From positions 1 to 64,000 of the forward strand of contig NZ_JABUFE010000008.1 of assembly GCF_013315265.1 (NCBI RefSeq): a DNA stretch of 64,000 nt, given 5' to 3'. A program made the position numbers and the translations under genes. This DNA is from Parasulfitobacter algicola. Lineage in GTDB: Bacteria > Pseudomonadota > Alphaproteobacteria > Rhodobacterales > Rhodobacteraceae. This document shows, one piece after another, positions 10,718 to 20,508 of this stretch (positions are counted from its first letter, which is position 1; each line of letters begins with the position of its first letter). The notes under the pieces are model-generated. The model worked only from the letters and a program-made list of their open reading frames with translations, did no database searches and was not told the origin of the DNA.

Positions 10718-13700
10718 ATGAACCAGGAACTGACAAACAACCCGTTCAACCCGTTGACGCCCCCAAAGGTGTTCGATGAAATCAAGGTCTCTCTGGCATC
10801 GCCCGAGCGGATCCTGTCGTGGTCTTATGGCGAGATCAAAAAGCCCGAGACCATTAACTACCGGACGTTCAAGCCCGAACGCGACGGTCTGTTCTGCGCG
10901 CGGATTTTTGGGCCGATCAAGGATTATGAATGTCTTTGCGGCAAATATAAGCGCATGAAATATCGCGGCGTTGTTTGCGAAAAATGCGGGGTCGAGGTGA
11001 CGCTGCAAAAGGTTCGTCGTGAACGGATGGGCCACATCGAACTGGCCGCACCCGTTGCGCACATCTGGTTTCTGAAGTCACTGCCAAGCCGCATCGGCCT
11101 GATGCTGGACATGACGCTGCGCGATCTGGAGCGGATCCTTTACTTTGAGAACTACGTGGTGATCGAACCCGGTCTGACTGATCTGACCTATGGTCAGCTG
11201 ATGACCGAAGAAGAGTTCATGGACGCCCAGGATTCTTTTGGCATGGATGCTTTTACAGCCAATATTGGTGCTGAGGCGATCCGCGAGATGCTGCAGGCCA
11301 TTGATCTGGAAGCCGAAGCCGAACAACTGCGCGCTGATCTGAAAGAGGCCACCGGTGAACTGAAGCCGAAAAAGATCATCAAGCGGTTGAAGATCGTTGA
11401 AAACTTCATCGAATCCGGCAACCGCCCGGAATGGATGATCTTGACTGTTGTGCCTGTGATCCCGCCAGAACTGCGCCCTCTGGTCCCGCTGGATGGGGGC
11501 CGCTTTGCGACGTCGGATCTGAACGATCTGTATCGCCGGGTGATCAACCGGAACAACCGTCTGAAGCGTCTGATTGAATTGCGCGCGCCTGATATCATCG
11601 TGCGGAACGAAAAGCGGATGCTGCAGGAATCTGTGGATGCTCTGTTCGACAACGGCCGTCGTGGCCGCGTGATCACGGGGGCCAACAAGCGCCCGCTGAA
11701 ATCGCTGTCAGACATGTTGAAGGGCAAGCAGGGCCGTTTCCGTCAGAACCTTCTGGGGAAACGCGTCGACTTTTCGGGTCGGTCGGTCATTGTGACCGGG
11801 CCGGAACTGAAGCTGCATCAATGCGGCCTGCCTAAGAAAATGGCGCTAGAGCTGTTCAAACCGTTCATCTATTCGCGGCTTGAGGCCAAGGGCCTGTCGT
11901 CGACGGTCAAACAGGCCAAGAAGCTTGTGGAAAAGGAACGTCCCGAGGTTTGGGATATTCTGGATGAGGTCATCCGTGAACACCCCGTGATGCTGAACCG
12001 TGCGCCTACGCTGCACCGTTTGGGCATTCAGGCGTTTGAGCCTGTGTTGATCGAAGGCAAGGCGATCCAGCTGCACCCGCTGGTATGTTCGGCCTTTAAC
12101 GCCGACTTTGACGGCGATCAGATGGCGGTGCACGTGCCGCTTTCGCTGGAAGCCCAGTTGGAAGCGCGCGTGTTGATGATGTCGACGAACAACGTTCTGT
12201 CGCCTGCCAACGGTGCGCCGATCATCGTGCCATCGCAGGATATGATCCTGGGTCTTTACTATGTTTCGCTGGAGCGCAAAGGCATGAAGGGCGAAGGCAT
12301 GATCTTTGGATCAGTCGATGAAGTTCAGCATGCGTTAGACGCGGGCGAAGTGCACCTGCATTCCAAGATCACTGCACGGATCAAGCAGATCGACGACGAA
12401 GGCAACGAGATTTACAAGCGCTATGAAACGACCCCTGGTCGTGTGCGTTTGGGTGCGTTGCTGCCGTTGAATGCCAAGGCACCGTTCGATCTGATGAACC
12501 GTTTGCTGAAAAAAGGCGAAGTTCAGCAGATCATCGATACGGTTTATCGGTATTGCGGTCAGAAAGAGTCTGTTATCTTCTGTGATCAGATTATGACAAT
12601 GGGCTTCCGCGAGGCGTTCAAGGCCGGCATCAGCTTTGGCAAGGACGACATGGTGATCCCTGATAATAAGTGGGACATCGTCGATGGCGTGCGCGAACAG
12701 GTCAAAGAGTTCGAACAGCAGTATATGGACGGCCTGATCACCCAAGGTGAAAAATACAACAAGGTGATCGATGCCTGGTCGAAGTGTTCTGATCAGGTGG
12801 CGGATTCGATGATGTCCGATATCAGTGCCATGCGCGTTGAGGACGGCGTCGAACAAGAACCAAACTCGGTCTTCATGATGGCCCATTCCAAGGCCCGTGG
12901 ATCGCCTGCACAGATGAAACAGTTGGGCGGGATGCGCGGTCTGATGGCCAAACCATCCGGTGAGATTATCGAAACGCCGATTATCTCGAACTTTAAGGAA
13001 GGTCTGACCGTTCTTGAATACTTCAACTCGACCCACGGAGCCCGTAAAGGTCTGGCGGATACGGCATTGAAGACTGCGAACTCGGGTTATCTGACCCGTC
13101 GTCTGGTGGATGTAGCGCAGGATTGTATCGTGCGCGAACACGACTGTGGCACTGAAAACGCCATTACGGCCGAAGCCGCCGTGAACGATGGTGAGATCGT
13201 GTCGTCGCTGTCCGAACGCATTCTGGGTCGTGTGGCCGCCGATGATGTGTTCAAGCCGAACACAGATGAAGTGATCGTTGCCAAAAATGAACTGATCGAC
13301 GAACGTAAGGCCGATGCCGTCGAAGCGGCTGGTATTGCGACGATGCGCATGCGCTCGCCCCTGACTTGTGAAAGCGAAGAAGGTGTTTGCGCGATGTGTT
13401 ATGGCCGTGACCTTGCGCGCGGCACTTTGGTGAACCAAGGCGAAGCTGTGGGCATCATTGCGGCGCAATCCATCGGCGAACCTGGCACACAGCTGACGAT
13501 GCGGACATTCCACATCGGCGGTATTGCACAGGGTGGTCAGCAATCGTTCCTTGAGGCGAGCCAAGCTGGTAAGATCGAGTTCCGGAATGCAAATATTCTG
13601 GAAAACGCCAGCGGCGATCAGATCGTCATGGGTCGTAACATGCAGATCGCAATCATTGACGACAACGGCGAAGAACGCGCAAGCCACAAACTGGGTTATG

Positions 13701-14956
13701 GGTCTAAGCTGCTGACGAAAGATGGTGCCAAAGTAAATCGTGGTGACAAGCTGTTCGAATGGGATCCTTATACCTTGCCGATCATTGCTGAAAAAGCCGG
13801 TATGGTGCGCTATGTGGATCTGGTCAGCGGTATTGCTGTTCGTGATGAGACAGATGATGCCACAGGTATGACACAGAAGATCGTAACTGACTGGCGCGCT
13901 GCGCCAAAAGGTAGCGATCTGAAGCCTGAAATCATTATCGTTGGGTCTGATGGCGAACCGGTTCGCAATGAAGCGGGTAACCCTGTGACCTATCCGATGT
14001 CGGTGGATGCGATCCTGTCGGTCGAAGATGGTCAGGATATCAAGGCGGGTGATGTTGTGGCGCGTATCCCACGGGAGGGCGCCAAAACAAAAGACATCAC
14101 CGGTGGTCTGCCGCGTGTGGCTGAACTGTTCGAAGCGCGTCGTCCGAAAGATCACGCGATCATCGCTGAAATTGATGGCTACGTGCGCTTTGGTCGTGAC
14201 TATAAGAACAAGCGTCGCATCAGTATCGAAGCTGCGGAAGAAGGTGCAGAACCGGTCGAATACATGGTGCCCAAAGGCAAGCACATTCCTGTTCAGGAAG
14301 GTGATTTTGTCCAGAAGGGCGATTATATCATGGATGGCAACCCGGCACCGCACGACATTCTGTCAATCATGGGGGTTGAGGCCCTTGCTGATTACATGAT
14401 TGACGAAGTTCAGGATGTCTATCGTCTGCAGGGCGTGAAGATCAACGATAAGCATATCGAAGTGATCGTGCGCCAGATGCTGCAAAAGTGGGAGATCCTG
14501 GACAGCGGTGAAACCACACTGCTGAAAGGCGAACACGTCGATAAGCAGGAATTCGATGCTGCGAATGAAAAGGCGATTGCCAGCGGCCGTCGTCCTGCGT
14601 CCGGTGAACCGATCTTGTTGGGTATCACCAAAGCGTCGCTTCAGACACGGTCGTTTATCTCAGCGGCGTCGTTCCAGGAAACTACGCGTGTTCTGACCGA
14701 AGCGTCAGTTCAGGGTAAACGTGATAAACTGGTTGGCCTGAAAGAGAACGTTATTGTGGGTCGTCTGATCCCTGCGGGTACGGGTGGTGCAACACAGCAG
14801 ATGCACCGCGTTGCCCAGGAACGTGACAATGTCGTTTTGGAAGCGCGCCGTGACGAAGCCGAAGCGGCTGCAGCCCTTGCTGCACCCACTGAAGCGATGT
14901 CAGACAGCGATGTTGATGGGTCAATGATCGATACGCCGGAAAGCCGCGGCGAATAG
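10718..14956 (+). CDS. rpoC: DNA-directed RNA polymerase subunit beta'
   Basis: 1412 aa, normal for alphaproteobacteria. The N-terminal zinc site [20 protein letters not shown] lies near residues 72-91. The catalytic NADFDGDQM motif is at 461-469 with Asp463, Asp465 and Asp467 coordinating Mg2+. The second Cys cluster ([11 protein letters not shown]) and the trigger-loop region [19 protein letters not shown] follow. The ATG at 10718 is preceded by TTTGAGGAA. It is the last gene of the cluster and ends at a strong terminator. The str operon (rpsL, rpsG, fusA) does not follow directly. Confidence 0.98.
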   Translation: MNQELTNNPFNPLTPPKVFDEIKVSLASPERILSWSYGEIKKPETINYRTFKPERDGLFCARIFGPIKDYECLCGKYKRMKYRGVVCEKCGVEVTLQKVRRERMGHIELAAPVAHIWFLKSLPSRIGLMLDMTLRDLERILYFENYVVIEPGLTDLTYGQLMTEEEFMDAQDSFGMDAFTANIGAEAIREMLQAIDLEAEAEQLRADLKEATGELKPKKIIKRLKIVENFIESGNRPEWMILTVVPVIPPELRPLVPLDGGRFATSDLNDLYRRVINRNNRLKRLIELRAPDIIVRNEKRMLQESVDALFDNGRRGRVITGANKRPLKSLSDMLKGKQGRFRQNLLGKRVDFSGRSVIVTGPELKLHQCGLPKKMALELFKPFIYSRLEAKGLSSTVKQAKKLVEKERPEVWDILDEVIREHPVMLNRAPTLHRLGIQAFEPVLIEGKAIQLHPLVCSAFNADFDGDQMAVHVPLSLEAQLEARVLMMSTNNVLSPANGAPIIVPSQDMILGLYYVSLERKGMKGEGMIFGSVDEVQHALDAGEVHLHSKITARIKQIDDEGNEIYKRYETTPGRVRLGALLPLNAKAPFDLMNRLLKKGEVQQIIDTVYRYCGQKESVIFCDQIMTMGFREAFKAGISFGKDDMVIPDNKWDIVDGVREQVKEFEQQYMDGLITQGEKYNKVIDAWSKCSDQVADSMMSDISAMRVEDGVEQEPNSVFMMAHSKARGSPAQMKQLGGMRGLMAKPSGEIIETPIISNFKEGLTVLEYFNSTHGARKGLADTALKTANSGYLTRRLVDVAQDCIVREHDCGTENAITAEAAVNDGEIVSSLSERILGRVAADDVFKPNTDEVIVAKNELIDERKADAVEAAGIATMRMRSPLTCESEEGVCAMCYGRDLARGTLVNQGEAVGIIAAQSIGEPGTQLTMRTFHIGGIAQGGQQSFLEASQAGKIEFRNANILENASGDQIVMGRNMQIAIIDDNGEERASHKLGYGSKLLTKDGAKVNRGDKLFEWDPYTLPIIAEKAGMVRYVDLVSGIAVRDETDDATGMTQKIVTDWRAAPKGSDLKPEIIIVGSDGEPVRNEAGNPVTYPMSVDAILSVEDGQDIKAGDVVARIPREGAKTKDITGGLPRVAELFEARRPKDHAIIAEIDGYVRFGRDYKNKRRISIEAAEEGAEPVEYMVPKGKHIPVQEGDFVQKGDYIMDGNPAPHDILSIMGVEALADYMIDEVQDVYRLQGVKINDKHIEVIVRQMLQKWEILDSGETTLLKGEHVDKQEFDAANEKAIASGRRPASGEPILLGITKASLQTRSFISAASFQETTRVLTEASVQGKRDKLVGLKENVIVGRLIPAGTGGATQQMHRVAQERDNVVLEARRDEAEAAAALAAPTEAMSDSDVDGSMIDTPESRGE

Positions 14957-14978
14957 GATTTCCGAAATACTGATGGAA

Positions 14979-15010
14979 GGGCCCGCATTATGTGCGGGCC
15001 TTTTTCTTTT
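14979..15010 (+). terminator. Rho-independent terminator of rpoBC
   Basis: GGGCCCGCA and TGCGGGCC form a GC-rich stem with an intervening TTATG loop, followed by TTTTTCTTTT. It starts 22 bases after the rpoC stop. Confidence 0.93.
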
Positions 15011-15057
15011 GGGCATAGTAAAAATCTGATCAATGCAGTGATTTTTTGGAATTAAAC

Positions 15058-15870
15058 ATGCAAAGGTCTTTTAAAAATCAAATCATAGGCTTGATACGGT
15101 TTTCCTATCCGACCACTGACGGATTTCGCAGTAATCACCCCAGCATAAAAGATGCCGAAGATTTTCTTTATGCACCCAAGCGACTGGATCATCGCTTTGA
15201 TCTATTTGAAAAATTTACACTTCCCAGTCTAAGGGCGCAGACAGATCAGAATTTTACGATGATCTTGCTGACAGGTGAAATGCTGCCCGCTCAATATAAT
15301 GATCGCTTGATAAATCTTGTGCAGGATTTGCCCTTTGTTCATATCATGCAGCGGCCATCGCTTCCCCATTACAGGGCCATCAAACAGGCTTTTAAGTCCG
15401 TTGATAAAGCCGATTTCACCCATCGCACCACATTCAGGTTGGATGACGATGACGCGCTGGACAACCGCTTTGTCGAAAAACTGCGCCATCATTCTGGAAG
15501 TCTGGCCGTTAGCCTGGCGAAAGATGTTCCGACCGTACTTAGTTTCAACAAGGGACTTTATGTGGATTATACGACCAGCCCGCCCGAAATTTTTGATGCG
15601 ATTGAACGAACACCGCTGTCAGTTGGTACTGCGATGATCGCACCGATTGACTATGTCGATAATATTTATCGTCGCAACCACCGTCTTCTGGGGCAATTCT
15701 ACAATATTTACAGCAGTTGCGATGACGTGGCCTATATCCGGACTATTCACGCCCATAATGACAGTAAGCCTGCGTTTTCTGGTAAGGTCAGGGGTATGGC
15801 TGAGGACAAGATTGATCACATACTTAAGCAAGGATTTGGGCTGACACGGACCGATATTATGTCACTCTAA
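15058..15870 (+). CDS. Putative rhamnosyltransferase-like glycosyltransferase
   Basis: 270 aa from ATG 15058, with TTGGA 7-8 bases upstream; a TTG at 15046 is an alternative. The pattern resembles the small 'putative rhamnosyl transferase' family frequent in roseobacters. The N-terminal IIGLIRFSYP strand is followed by a Phe-rich QTDQNFTMILLTGE segment. A DxD-like acidic cluster in TFRLDDDDALDNRFV (about residues 122-136) would bind the nucleotide-sugar metal ion. The substrate is not inferable. It stands alone after the rpoC terminator, with the GST gene convergent downstream. Confidence 0.65.
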   Translation: MQRSFKNQIIGLIRFSYPTTDGFRSNHPSIKDAEDFLYAPKRLDHRFDLFEKFTLPSLRAQTDQNFTMILLTGEMLPAQYNDRLINLVQDLPFVHIMQRPSLPHYRAIKQAFKSVDKADFTHRTTFRLDDDDALDNRFVEKLRHHSGSLAVSLAKDVPTVLSFNKGLYVDYTTSPPEIFDAIERTPLSVGTAMIAPIDYVDNIYRRNHRLLGQFYNIYSSCDDVAYIRTIHAHNDSKPAFSGKVRGMAEDKIDHILKQGFGLTRTDIMSL

Positions 15871-15928
15871 AGACTTCAATCGCAGATTTTCACAGGATTT
15901 AGGGAAACAGTCATGACAGCAAGGGTGA

Positions 15929-16558
15929 TCATTGGACCATCGCCCGCTGCATCATGTCATAAGGATGCTTCCAACCTGGCAAATCCGAGATGCGGGTAAG
16001 CCACTTGTCTATATTTGGCCAATCCGCACGGTCAAAGCCGAAAGGTTCCGGATAATACAGATAGCTGCAGCAACTGATATCAGCCGCGGTGATCTGATCG
16101 CCCACAAGCCAATCGCGACCCGCCAATGCTTGATCCAGAACCTTATAGGCTGATTTCAGACGGGCCTGGGTGAATCCGATCACCTCGGCCGGGCGTTTGT
16201 CTTTTGGCAGAAAGTTCATCAAAAACCGAACCATACCCGCATTAGACGACAGTTTATGATTATCCCACAGAACCCACCGCATGACATCGCGGCGGAGATC
16301 TGGATTATGCATCCCTAGCATGCCGCTTTTTTCAGAAATATAATCCAAAATCACGCCGGATTGGGTCAATTTCAGATCCCCATCAATCAGCACAGGCGCC
16401 TCACCCATATTATTGATCTGCTGAAATTCGGGTGATCGACCTTCGCCGTTAAAGAAGTCGACAAAAACCGCTTCCCAGTCCAATTTTGTCAAAGCAAGAC
16501 CCAGGGCCGCTTTGTAAGAATGGCCACTTTCGCCAAAGCAATATAGTTTCATTGTCAT
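15929..16558 (-). CDS. Glutathione S-transferase family protein
   Basis: 209 aa; the first two Met codons (16558 and 16552) are both possible starts. The N-terminal thioredoxin-like domain (MKLYCFGESGHSYKAALGL) has the glutathione-binding GEAPVLIDGDLKLTQSGVIL block (about residues 52-71) with the conserved Pro and Ser. The all-alpha C-terminal domain contains WLVGDQITAADIS (about 149-161), the N-capping motif of GSTs. It is a cytosolic detoxification-type enzyme of unknown substrate. It is the last conventional gene before the contractile-system cluster, transcribed in the same direction. Confidence 0.9.
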   Translation of the reverse strand: MTMKLYCFGESGHSYKAALGLALTKLDWEAVFVDFFNGEGRSPEFQQINNMGEAPVLIDGDLKLTQSGVILDYISEKSGMLGMHNPDLRRDVMRWVLWDNHKLSSNAGMVRFLMNFLPKDKRPAEVIGFTQARLKSAYKVLDQALAGRDWLVGDQITAADISCCSYLYYPEPFGFDRADWPNIDKWLTRISDLPGWKHPYDMMQRAMVQ

Positions 16559-16690
16559 AACAGTCTTGCCACCCTGCTGGTTATACGCTGGTCTATATGA
16601 GGGGATAATTTTTCATTCCACAAGGGACAGATGTGATCATCAAGGCACAAGGTCGGCTAGAAGCAATGAAGTTTGGCTGATCGATGAATT

Positions 16691-16712
16691 GCACCCGGCG
16701 TTTACCGGGTGC
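16691..16712 (-). terminator. Hairpin at the end of the contractile-system gene block
   Basis: GCACCCGG and CCGGGTGC form a perfect 8-bp stem with a six-base loop. It begins 21 bases beyond the stop codon of the last gene of the block. There is no U-run on the minus strand (one exists on the plus strand), so it may act as a weak or bidirectional terminator or as a 3' stabiliser. Confidence 0.5.
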
Positions 16713-16732
16713 AATATTTTTAGATTCTACTA

Positions 16733-17092
16733 TTAAAGTACAAATACCAGTAATGCCGACAGTCCAGCACCCAAAAGCAGAACTGCAACGCTGGCAATAA
16801 TCGCCCATGTCGAGCTGATCGTGAGAAAGCCCACAACTTCCCATTTGGGCTTGCTGTTACTTCCGCCTGAGACTTTGCCTTTGAGCTTCCACTTGGCACC
16901 ATCAATTATTCCGATAACACCAACAATAACGAACGCAGCGCCCATCGTGATCAAAACGGTATTGTCATTCATAGCGCCATAAACAATCGCTCCAATTGCA
17001 CCTGCAAAATAGGCGATAACACCCAGTAGTTCGCCGATGAATTTAAGGGCTTTTGTTAATCCGCTTTCGGGCGCATTTACTGATGAAGTCAT
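16733..17092 (-). CDS. Small membrane protein at the 3' end of the contractile-system cluster
   Basis: 119 aa with about four hydrophobic segments (residues about 17-40, 45-64, 88-104 and 106-119) and a Lys/Ser/Gly-rich cytoplasmic-like loop (about 65-85). No family was recognised. AAGGAGAA lies just upstream of the ATG, one of the best ribosome binding sites in the cluster. It lies in the same orientation as the tail genes, about 95 bases beyond the preceding membrane protein gene, and is followed by a hairpin. A role in anchoring or immunity is possible but unproven. Confidence 0.6.
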   Translation of the reverse strand: MTSSVNAPESGLTKALKFIGELLGVIAYFAGAIGAIVYGAMNDNTVLITMGAAFVIVGVIGIIDGAKWKLKGKVSGGSNSKPKWEVVGFLTISSTWAIIASVAVLLLGAGLSALLVFVL

Positions 17093-17186
17093 AACTAAAT
17101 TCTCCTTTAATGTAATATTTAAAATATTGATATTTCACCATAGGTGATTGAAAAGTAAACAAAATACTCAGTAACACATACAAAAA

Positions 17187-17933
17187 CTACACTCGTACAA
17201 TTGATAAGATCCCGGGTATGGATCTTATGAACAAGATCAGTGCCCAGATCAGGGCAATGATCAGAATTATGATCGCACCAATGGCGTCGCCAATGCTGTG
17301 AAGCAAGCCAGGCAATAGCGCGAAAATAAACCCAAGGATGATCCCGCACAGAAACGCGGCAATCACGTTGAAAACCAATGTTTTGTTTTTCAGATATCGC
17401 CAGCTGGATATCAAAAGCAGCACAAACGCGGCCGCTCGCAGGAATGTTGCAATACCAAGCATGATAGTGACGCCGCCAGTGTTGAAACTGCCAAAGATCG
17501 CCAGATAAACAATGGTGCCAAAGGGTACAGCCATTAACAGTGATAGCATCAGGATCAGCTTTATAATCGCAAAAATCAGCATGATGATCGAAACAATCAA
17601 TAAGATCAGCATCAGGATTGGCGTCGCAATGGCCCTGAATTTGTTATGCCATCCGCGAAAGCCAAGGGTGGACAGCGCCATCATGAAGGTGGTCCATAGA
17701 AAGATGCCATCAATCAGCGCAAGACTTGGTGCGGCAAGCCCCGGTGGTTTGTCCGCGCCTGCCTTGGCAATATGTTGACGCCGCGCTTCAGCCCGGTCTT
17801 CTTCGGGTAAGTCTTGAATGAATTGCGTTGGGGCTGATACTTGGGGCATCGGCAAAAAGCGTGCACCAATTTCGACCCCAACCAGAAGCAGGGTCAGTAC
17901 AAAGGCGATCCAAACGAGTACTTTGCGTGTCAT
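17187..17933 (-). CDS. Multi-spanning membrane protein in the contractile-system cluster
   Basis: 248 aa. An N-terminal hydrophobic segment (residues 7-28) is followed by a polar, charged loop (about 30-68) that would be periplasmic if the first segment is an anchor. Five to six further spans are rich in Ile, Leu and Ala (from about 70 to 240). No catalytic motif and no recognised family. It starts 16 bases after the stop of the preceding gene with only a weak ribosome binding site, suggesting translational dependence on its neighbour. Confidence 0.6.
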   Translation of the reverse strand: MTRKVLVWIAFVLTLLLVGVEIGARFLPMPQVSAPTQFIQDLPEEDRAEARRQHIAKAGADKPPGLAAPSLALIDGIFLWTTFMMALSTLGFRGWHNKFRAIATPILMLILLIVSIIMLIFAIIKLILMLSLLMAVPFGTIVYLAIFGSFNTGGVTIMLGIATFLRAAAFVLLLISSWRYLKNKTLVFNVIAAFLCGIILGFIFALLPGLLHSIGDAIGAIIILIIALIWALILFIRSIPGILSIVRV

Positions 17934-17949
17934 TTGCGTTCACCGATCT

Positions 17950-18432
17950 TCATGAGTTGGCACGTTTTAAGCGAAATTGGCAATGGGGTTCATTGTCTGT
18001 GGATTGGCATCGCAAAACCAGATCTCCGCCTTCGCCATAGACTGAAATATCTTTGCTTTTGGATTGGGTCAGACGAACGGGTTGTGTGGGTTCGGGTCGC
18101 GGCTTATCGCTTTTACCTGGTACGAATTGCATATTGCCGGTACCGCGTTGCATCTCAATCGCGGATGTTCTGACCCGAAAGCCACCTTTTGCGATCTTAA
18201 ACGTACATGTCGTCCGATCAGGAACGGTTATAACGGCACCGCTTATTTTACATTGCGTCTGCGTAGATCTTACATCAGAGGCACGCAGGTTTGCCCGAAG
18301 TGCATCTCCCAAGATAGAATCCACATTCCCGAACGCGCCATCGACAGAACCATCCTTGCGCGACGCCCCAATGCCCAAGGCAAGCCAGGACAGACAGATA
18401 ATAAAGGCTAGTATCAGAATAAGTTTGATCAT
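17950..18432 (-). CDS. Membrane-anchored or exported protein of unknown function in the contractile-system cluster
   Basis: 160 aa from the ATG at 18432 (MIKLILILAFIICLSWLALG). This start is chosen because the hydrophobic signal/anchor then begins at residue 2; the frame stays open to 18489 upstream. The rest is soluble with paired cysteines (near residues 60, 75, 141 and 150), which suits an oxidising periplasm, and a basic, proline-rich segment (KSDKPRPEPTQPVRL). No known family. A GC-rich hairpin lies between this gene and the PASTA gene upstream. Confidence 0.55.
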   Translation of the reverse strand: MIKLILILAFIICLSWLALGIGASRKDGSVDGAFGNVDSILGDALRANLRASDVRSTQTQCKISGAVITVPDRTTCTFKIAKGGFRVRTSAIEMQRGTGNMQFVPGKSDKPRPEPTQPVRLTQSKSKDISVYGEGGDLVLRCQSTDNEPHCQFRLKRANS

Positions 18433-18458
18433 TGCGATGCACCTGACAAAGGGTTGAA

Positions 18459-18483
18459 CCCGGCCCCGTTCAGCGGGGCCGGG
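18459..18483 (-). promoter_or_regulatory. Strong intercistronic hairpin between the PASTA gene and the next gene
   Basis: CCGGCCCCG (18460-18468) pairs perfectly with CGGGGCCGG (18474-18482) around a five-base loop. No T-run follows. It overlaps the upstream region of the 160-aa gene and may limit read-through or stabilise the upstream message. Confidence 0.5.
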
Positions 18484-18488
18484 GGGCA

Positions 18489-19931
18489 TTATTTTCGGAA
18501 AGCTTCGGATGACGTGCGTGTTGGCCGACTGTCGGTATAGTTCGATGTAATTCGTGATTTCATGGTGCTGCCTGACTTGGTCAGAAACACCTGGCGTTTT
18601 ACAAAGCCCTGATCATAGATTGCTTTCAGCTGGTTGCCTGACAGAGTCGCCGTCGTGTTGCCCCAATCGCAATCGCGGGGTGAACAGGATCCAAACATCC
18701 GTATGGTGTATCTTTTGGCCACTTGCGACGGATTTGTACAAATCGGCGTCACCACAACGCGCGTTACGCTGCGTGTGTTGCTGTCTACGTTCTTCCATGT
18801 CCCGGCAAATGGGCTACGCGCACAGGTCTGTGCGGGAATTGGGATAGGTACCGAACGGGTAACTCGTAATTTTTGCGGCGCAACCAGACTGATGCGAGTA
18901 TTGCGATCAACCACTTCGTTCGCAGCAGGGGTTTGTTCGGTCACCCTGCCATTTGCACCATTTCGACGAGGTGCCGAGACACGGATCATTCTGTCGTTAA
19001 ATCCAGCACGTCGTAGTTTTTCACGCGCGGCCTCAACGCTTAAGTTCGTCACCAGTGGAACCTTAATGGCTGCTTTTGGTACAGTCAGAACAACAATTGC
19101 ATTTGGCAGAAATTCTGAGTTTGCGGCAGGGGCCTGTTGCGTGACGCGGCCATCTGCACCAACAACCAAAGGTGTATTGACCGTTATGTTCCCGCGGTTG
19201 ATACCTGCATCAATCAAGCTTTGCATCGCTTCTCTGGCCGATTTTCCTTTGACATTTGGAATGATGCGTCCTGCAACCGTCAAAACGATATCAACATCTT
19301 CGCCTAGTTCTGTTTCCGCCTCAGGACTTTGCGCAATGATCATACCGCTTTCTGGAAATTCGGTCGATAAAGGAACATTCTTTTGCTCAAAGCTACCGTA
19401 TTCCAAATCATCGATAATATCCTGAACCTCGGCGATTTTCTTACCCGTCAGATTGGGCATTTCGCCGGGCCCGCTGAGCAGGAAGAATGCGGTTATCCCG
19501 CCGCCGATCAGTAAGATGACAGCGGCTGCGATACCTGCGATCAGACCCCAAGGGGTCTTTTTGGGCGGAATAACGGCGCCACCAGATACAGTGGCAGTGA
19601 TAACACTGCTTAAATCATTGTTTTCTTCTGGCAATGCGGGTTCGAACGCTTTCAGACAAAACAGAATGTCTGATGGTTCGATGCCCGCCTCAGGCGCGAT
19701 TTCAATCTCGACTTTGCGCGTTTCGCTGGGGGCAAGACTGATCTGCTGATCACCCAAAACGCGGATCCAGTCTGGCAAAGTACCATTGGTTCCTGGCGCA
19801 GGCACAGGTTGAAGTGCGACGTCCAGATTGCGTTCTGATACGTTTACAACGTCAAAACTGATGATTTCAGGTTGTTCGGAACCAACTGAGATTTTGGTTT
19901 CGGATTGAGTGATATTTACAATTTCTGGCAT
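18489..19931 (-). CDS. Membrane-anchored PASTA-domain protein in the contractile-system cluster
   Basis: 480 aa in four parts. Residues 1-115 look like an Ig-like beta domain (ISLAPSETRKVEIEI) and lie before the single membrane span (129-152, GLIAGIAAAVILLIGGG). Three PASTA-type repeats follow at about 157-220, 222-285 and 290-352, each with a (I/M/V)PN-(V/L)-x-G-(K/x) opening and an A-N-x-hydrophobic ending. The C-terminal domain (about 370-480) has a GTWKN start and a CSPRDCDWG motif found in lipocalin-like domains. PASTA domains usually bind peptidoglycan or muropeptides, so the protein may tie the injection system to the cell wall. That is inference. A strong AAGGAGA ribosome binding site precedes the ATG. 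Confidence 0.75.
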   Translation of the reverse strand: MPEIVNITQSETKISVGSEQPEIISFDVVNVSERNLDVALQPVPAPGTNGTLPDWIRVLGDQQISLAPSETRKVEIEIAPEAGIEPSDILFCLKAFEPALPEENNDLSSVITATVSGGAVIPPKKTPWGLIAGIAAAVILLIGGGITAFFLLSGPGEMPNLTGKKIAEVQDIIDDLEYGSFEQKNVPLSTEFPESGMIIAQSPEAETELGEDVDIVLTVAGRIIPNVKGKSAREAMQSLIDAGINRGNITVNTPLVVGADGRVTQQAPAANSEFLPNAIVVLTVPKAAIKVPLVTNLSVEAAREKLRRAGFNDRMIRVSAPRRNGANGRVTEQTPAANEVVDRNTRISLVAPQKLRVTRSVPIPIPAQTCARSPFAGTWKNVDSNTRSVTRVVVTPICTNPSQVAKRYTIRMFGSCSPRDCDWGNTTATLSGNQLKAIYDQGFVKRQVFLTKSGSTMKSRITSNYTDSRPTRTSSEAFRK

Positions 19932-19977
19932 AATTAGGTCTCCTTAAATAAAATGGTCTTCAAATAAATTTTGTCGT

Positions 19978-20508
19978 CTAAGGGTCGTTTGATTGGGCGT
20001 CTGTGCCTTTCCATTCGATGTCGTGTGTGACGTGCGCAGGCTTTAAAAGCCATATGATCGCATCAATAAGGGCTGCGCTGTTTTGGGTGTGCTTCGGGCA
20101 TTTGACGATCACGTGAAATCCGCCGGCCAAAGCGGCTATTTCGTCGATCTCAAAGCCCGGTCCAAGCGCGATGGTCAGTGCCCGTATCACCGCGCCTTGT
20201 GTTCCGCGCTGATCAAGCAGGTGTGGTGTGTCTTGCAACAACAATCGTAAGGCGGCTTGATCGATCTGGTTCTCGCGCGCCATGACAAAGGGCAACAGCG
20301 GATCAAGCCCCAGCATGCGTGTCAGGAACGGCAGCATATGGGCCGGGCATTTGAGCGGGTTAAGAGTAATATCAATAGCATCAATCTGATCTTCGGCAGG
20401 CGTCAGCATGTCTGACATCACATGAAACAATGCCTGTTGTGGCGATCCGTCTGTCGCGTCTTCCTGCCAGAATTCGGGCAGCAGATTTGCAATCTGTTCA
20501 GCGTTCAT
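19978..20508 (-). CDS. Baseplate wedge protein, phage tail protein I / Afp12-like
   Basis: 176 aa from ATG 20508 (MNAEQIANLLPEFWQED). The upstream part of the open frame lies inside the baseplate J gene and is discarded. LLPEFWQ, the DPLLPFV block (about residues 71-77) and LLLQDTPHLLDQRGTQGAVIRAL (starting about 91) are typical of the tail-I/gpI family that completes the baseplate wedge with gp6 and gp25. It overlaps the baseplate J stop codon by 11 bases, implying coupled translation. It is the last tail gene before the membrane-protein section. Confidence 0.85.
   Translation of the reverse strand: MNAEQIANLLPEFWQEDATDGSPQQALFHVMSDMLTPAEDQIDAIDITLNPLKCPAHMLPFLTRMLGLDPLLPFVMARENQIDQAALRLLLQDTPHLLDQRGTQGAVIRALTIALGPGFEIDEIAALAGGFHVIVKCPKHTQNSAALIDAIIWLLKPAHVTHDIEWKGTDAQSNDP

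Noticed and set aside
12335-14353. A 672-codon open frame on the minus strand inside rpoC
   Set aside because: It lies wholly antisense to rpoC, has no family similarity and reflects codon bias of the real gene.
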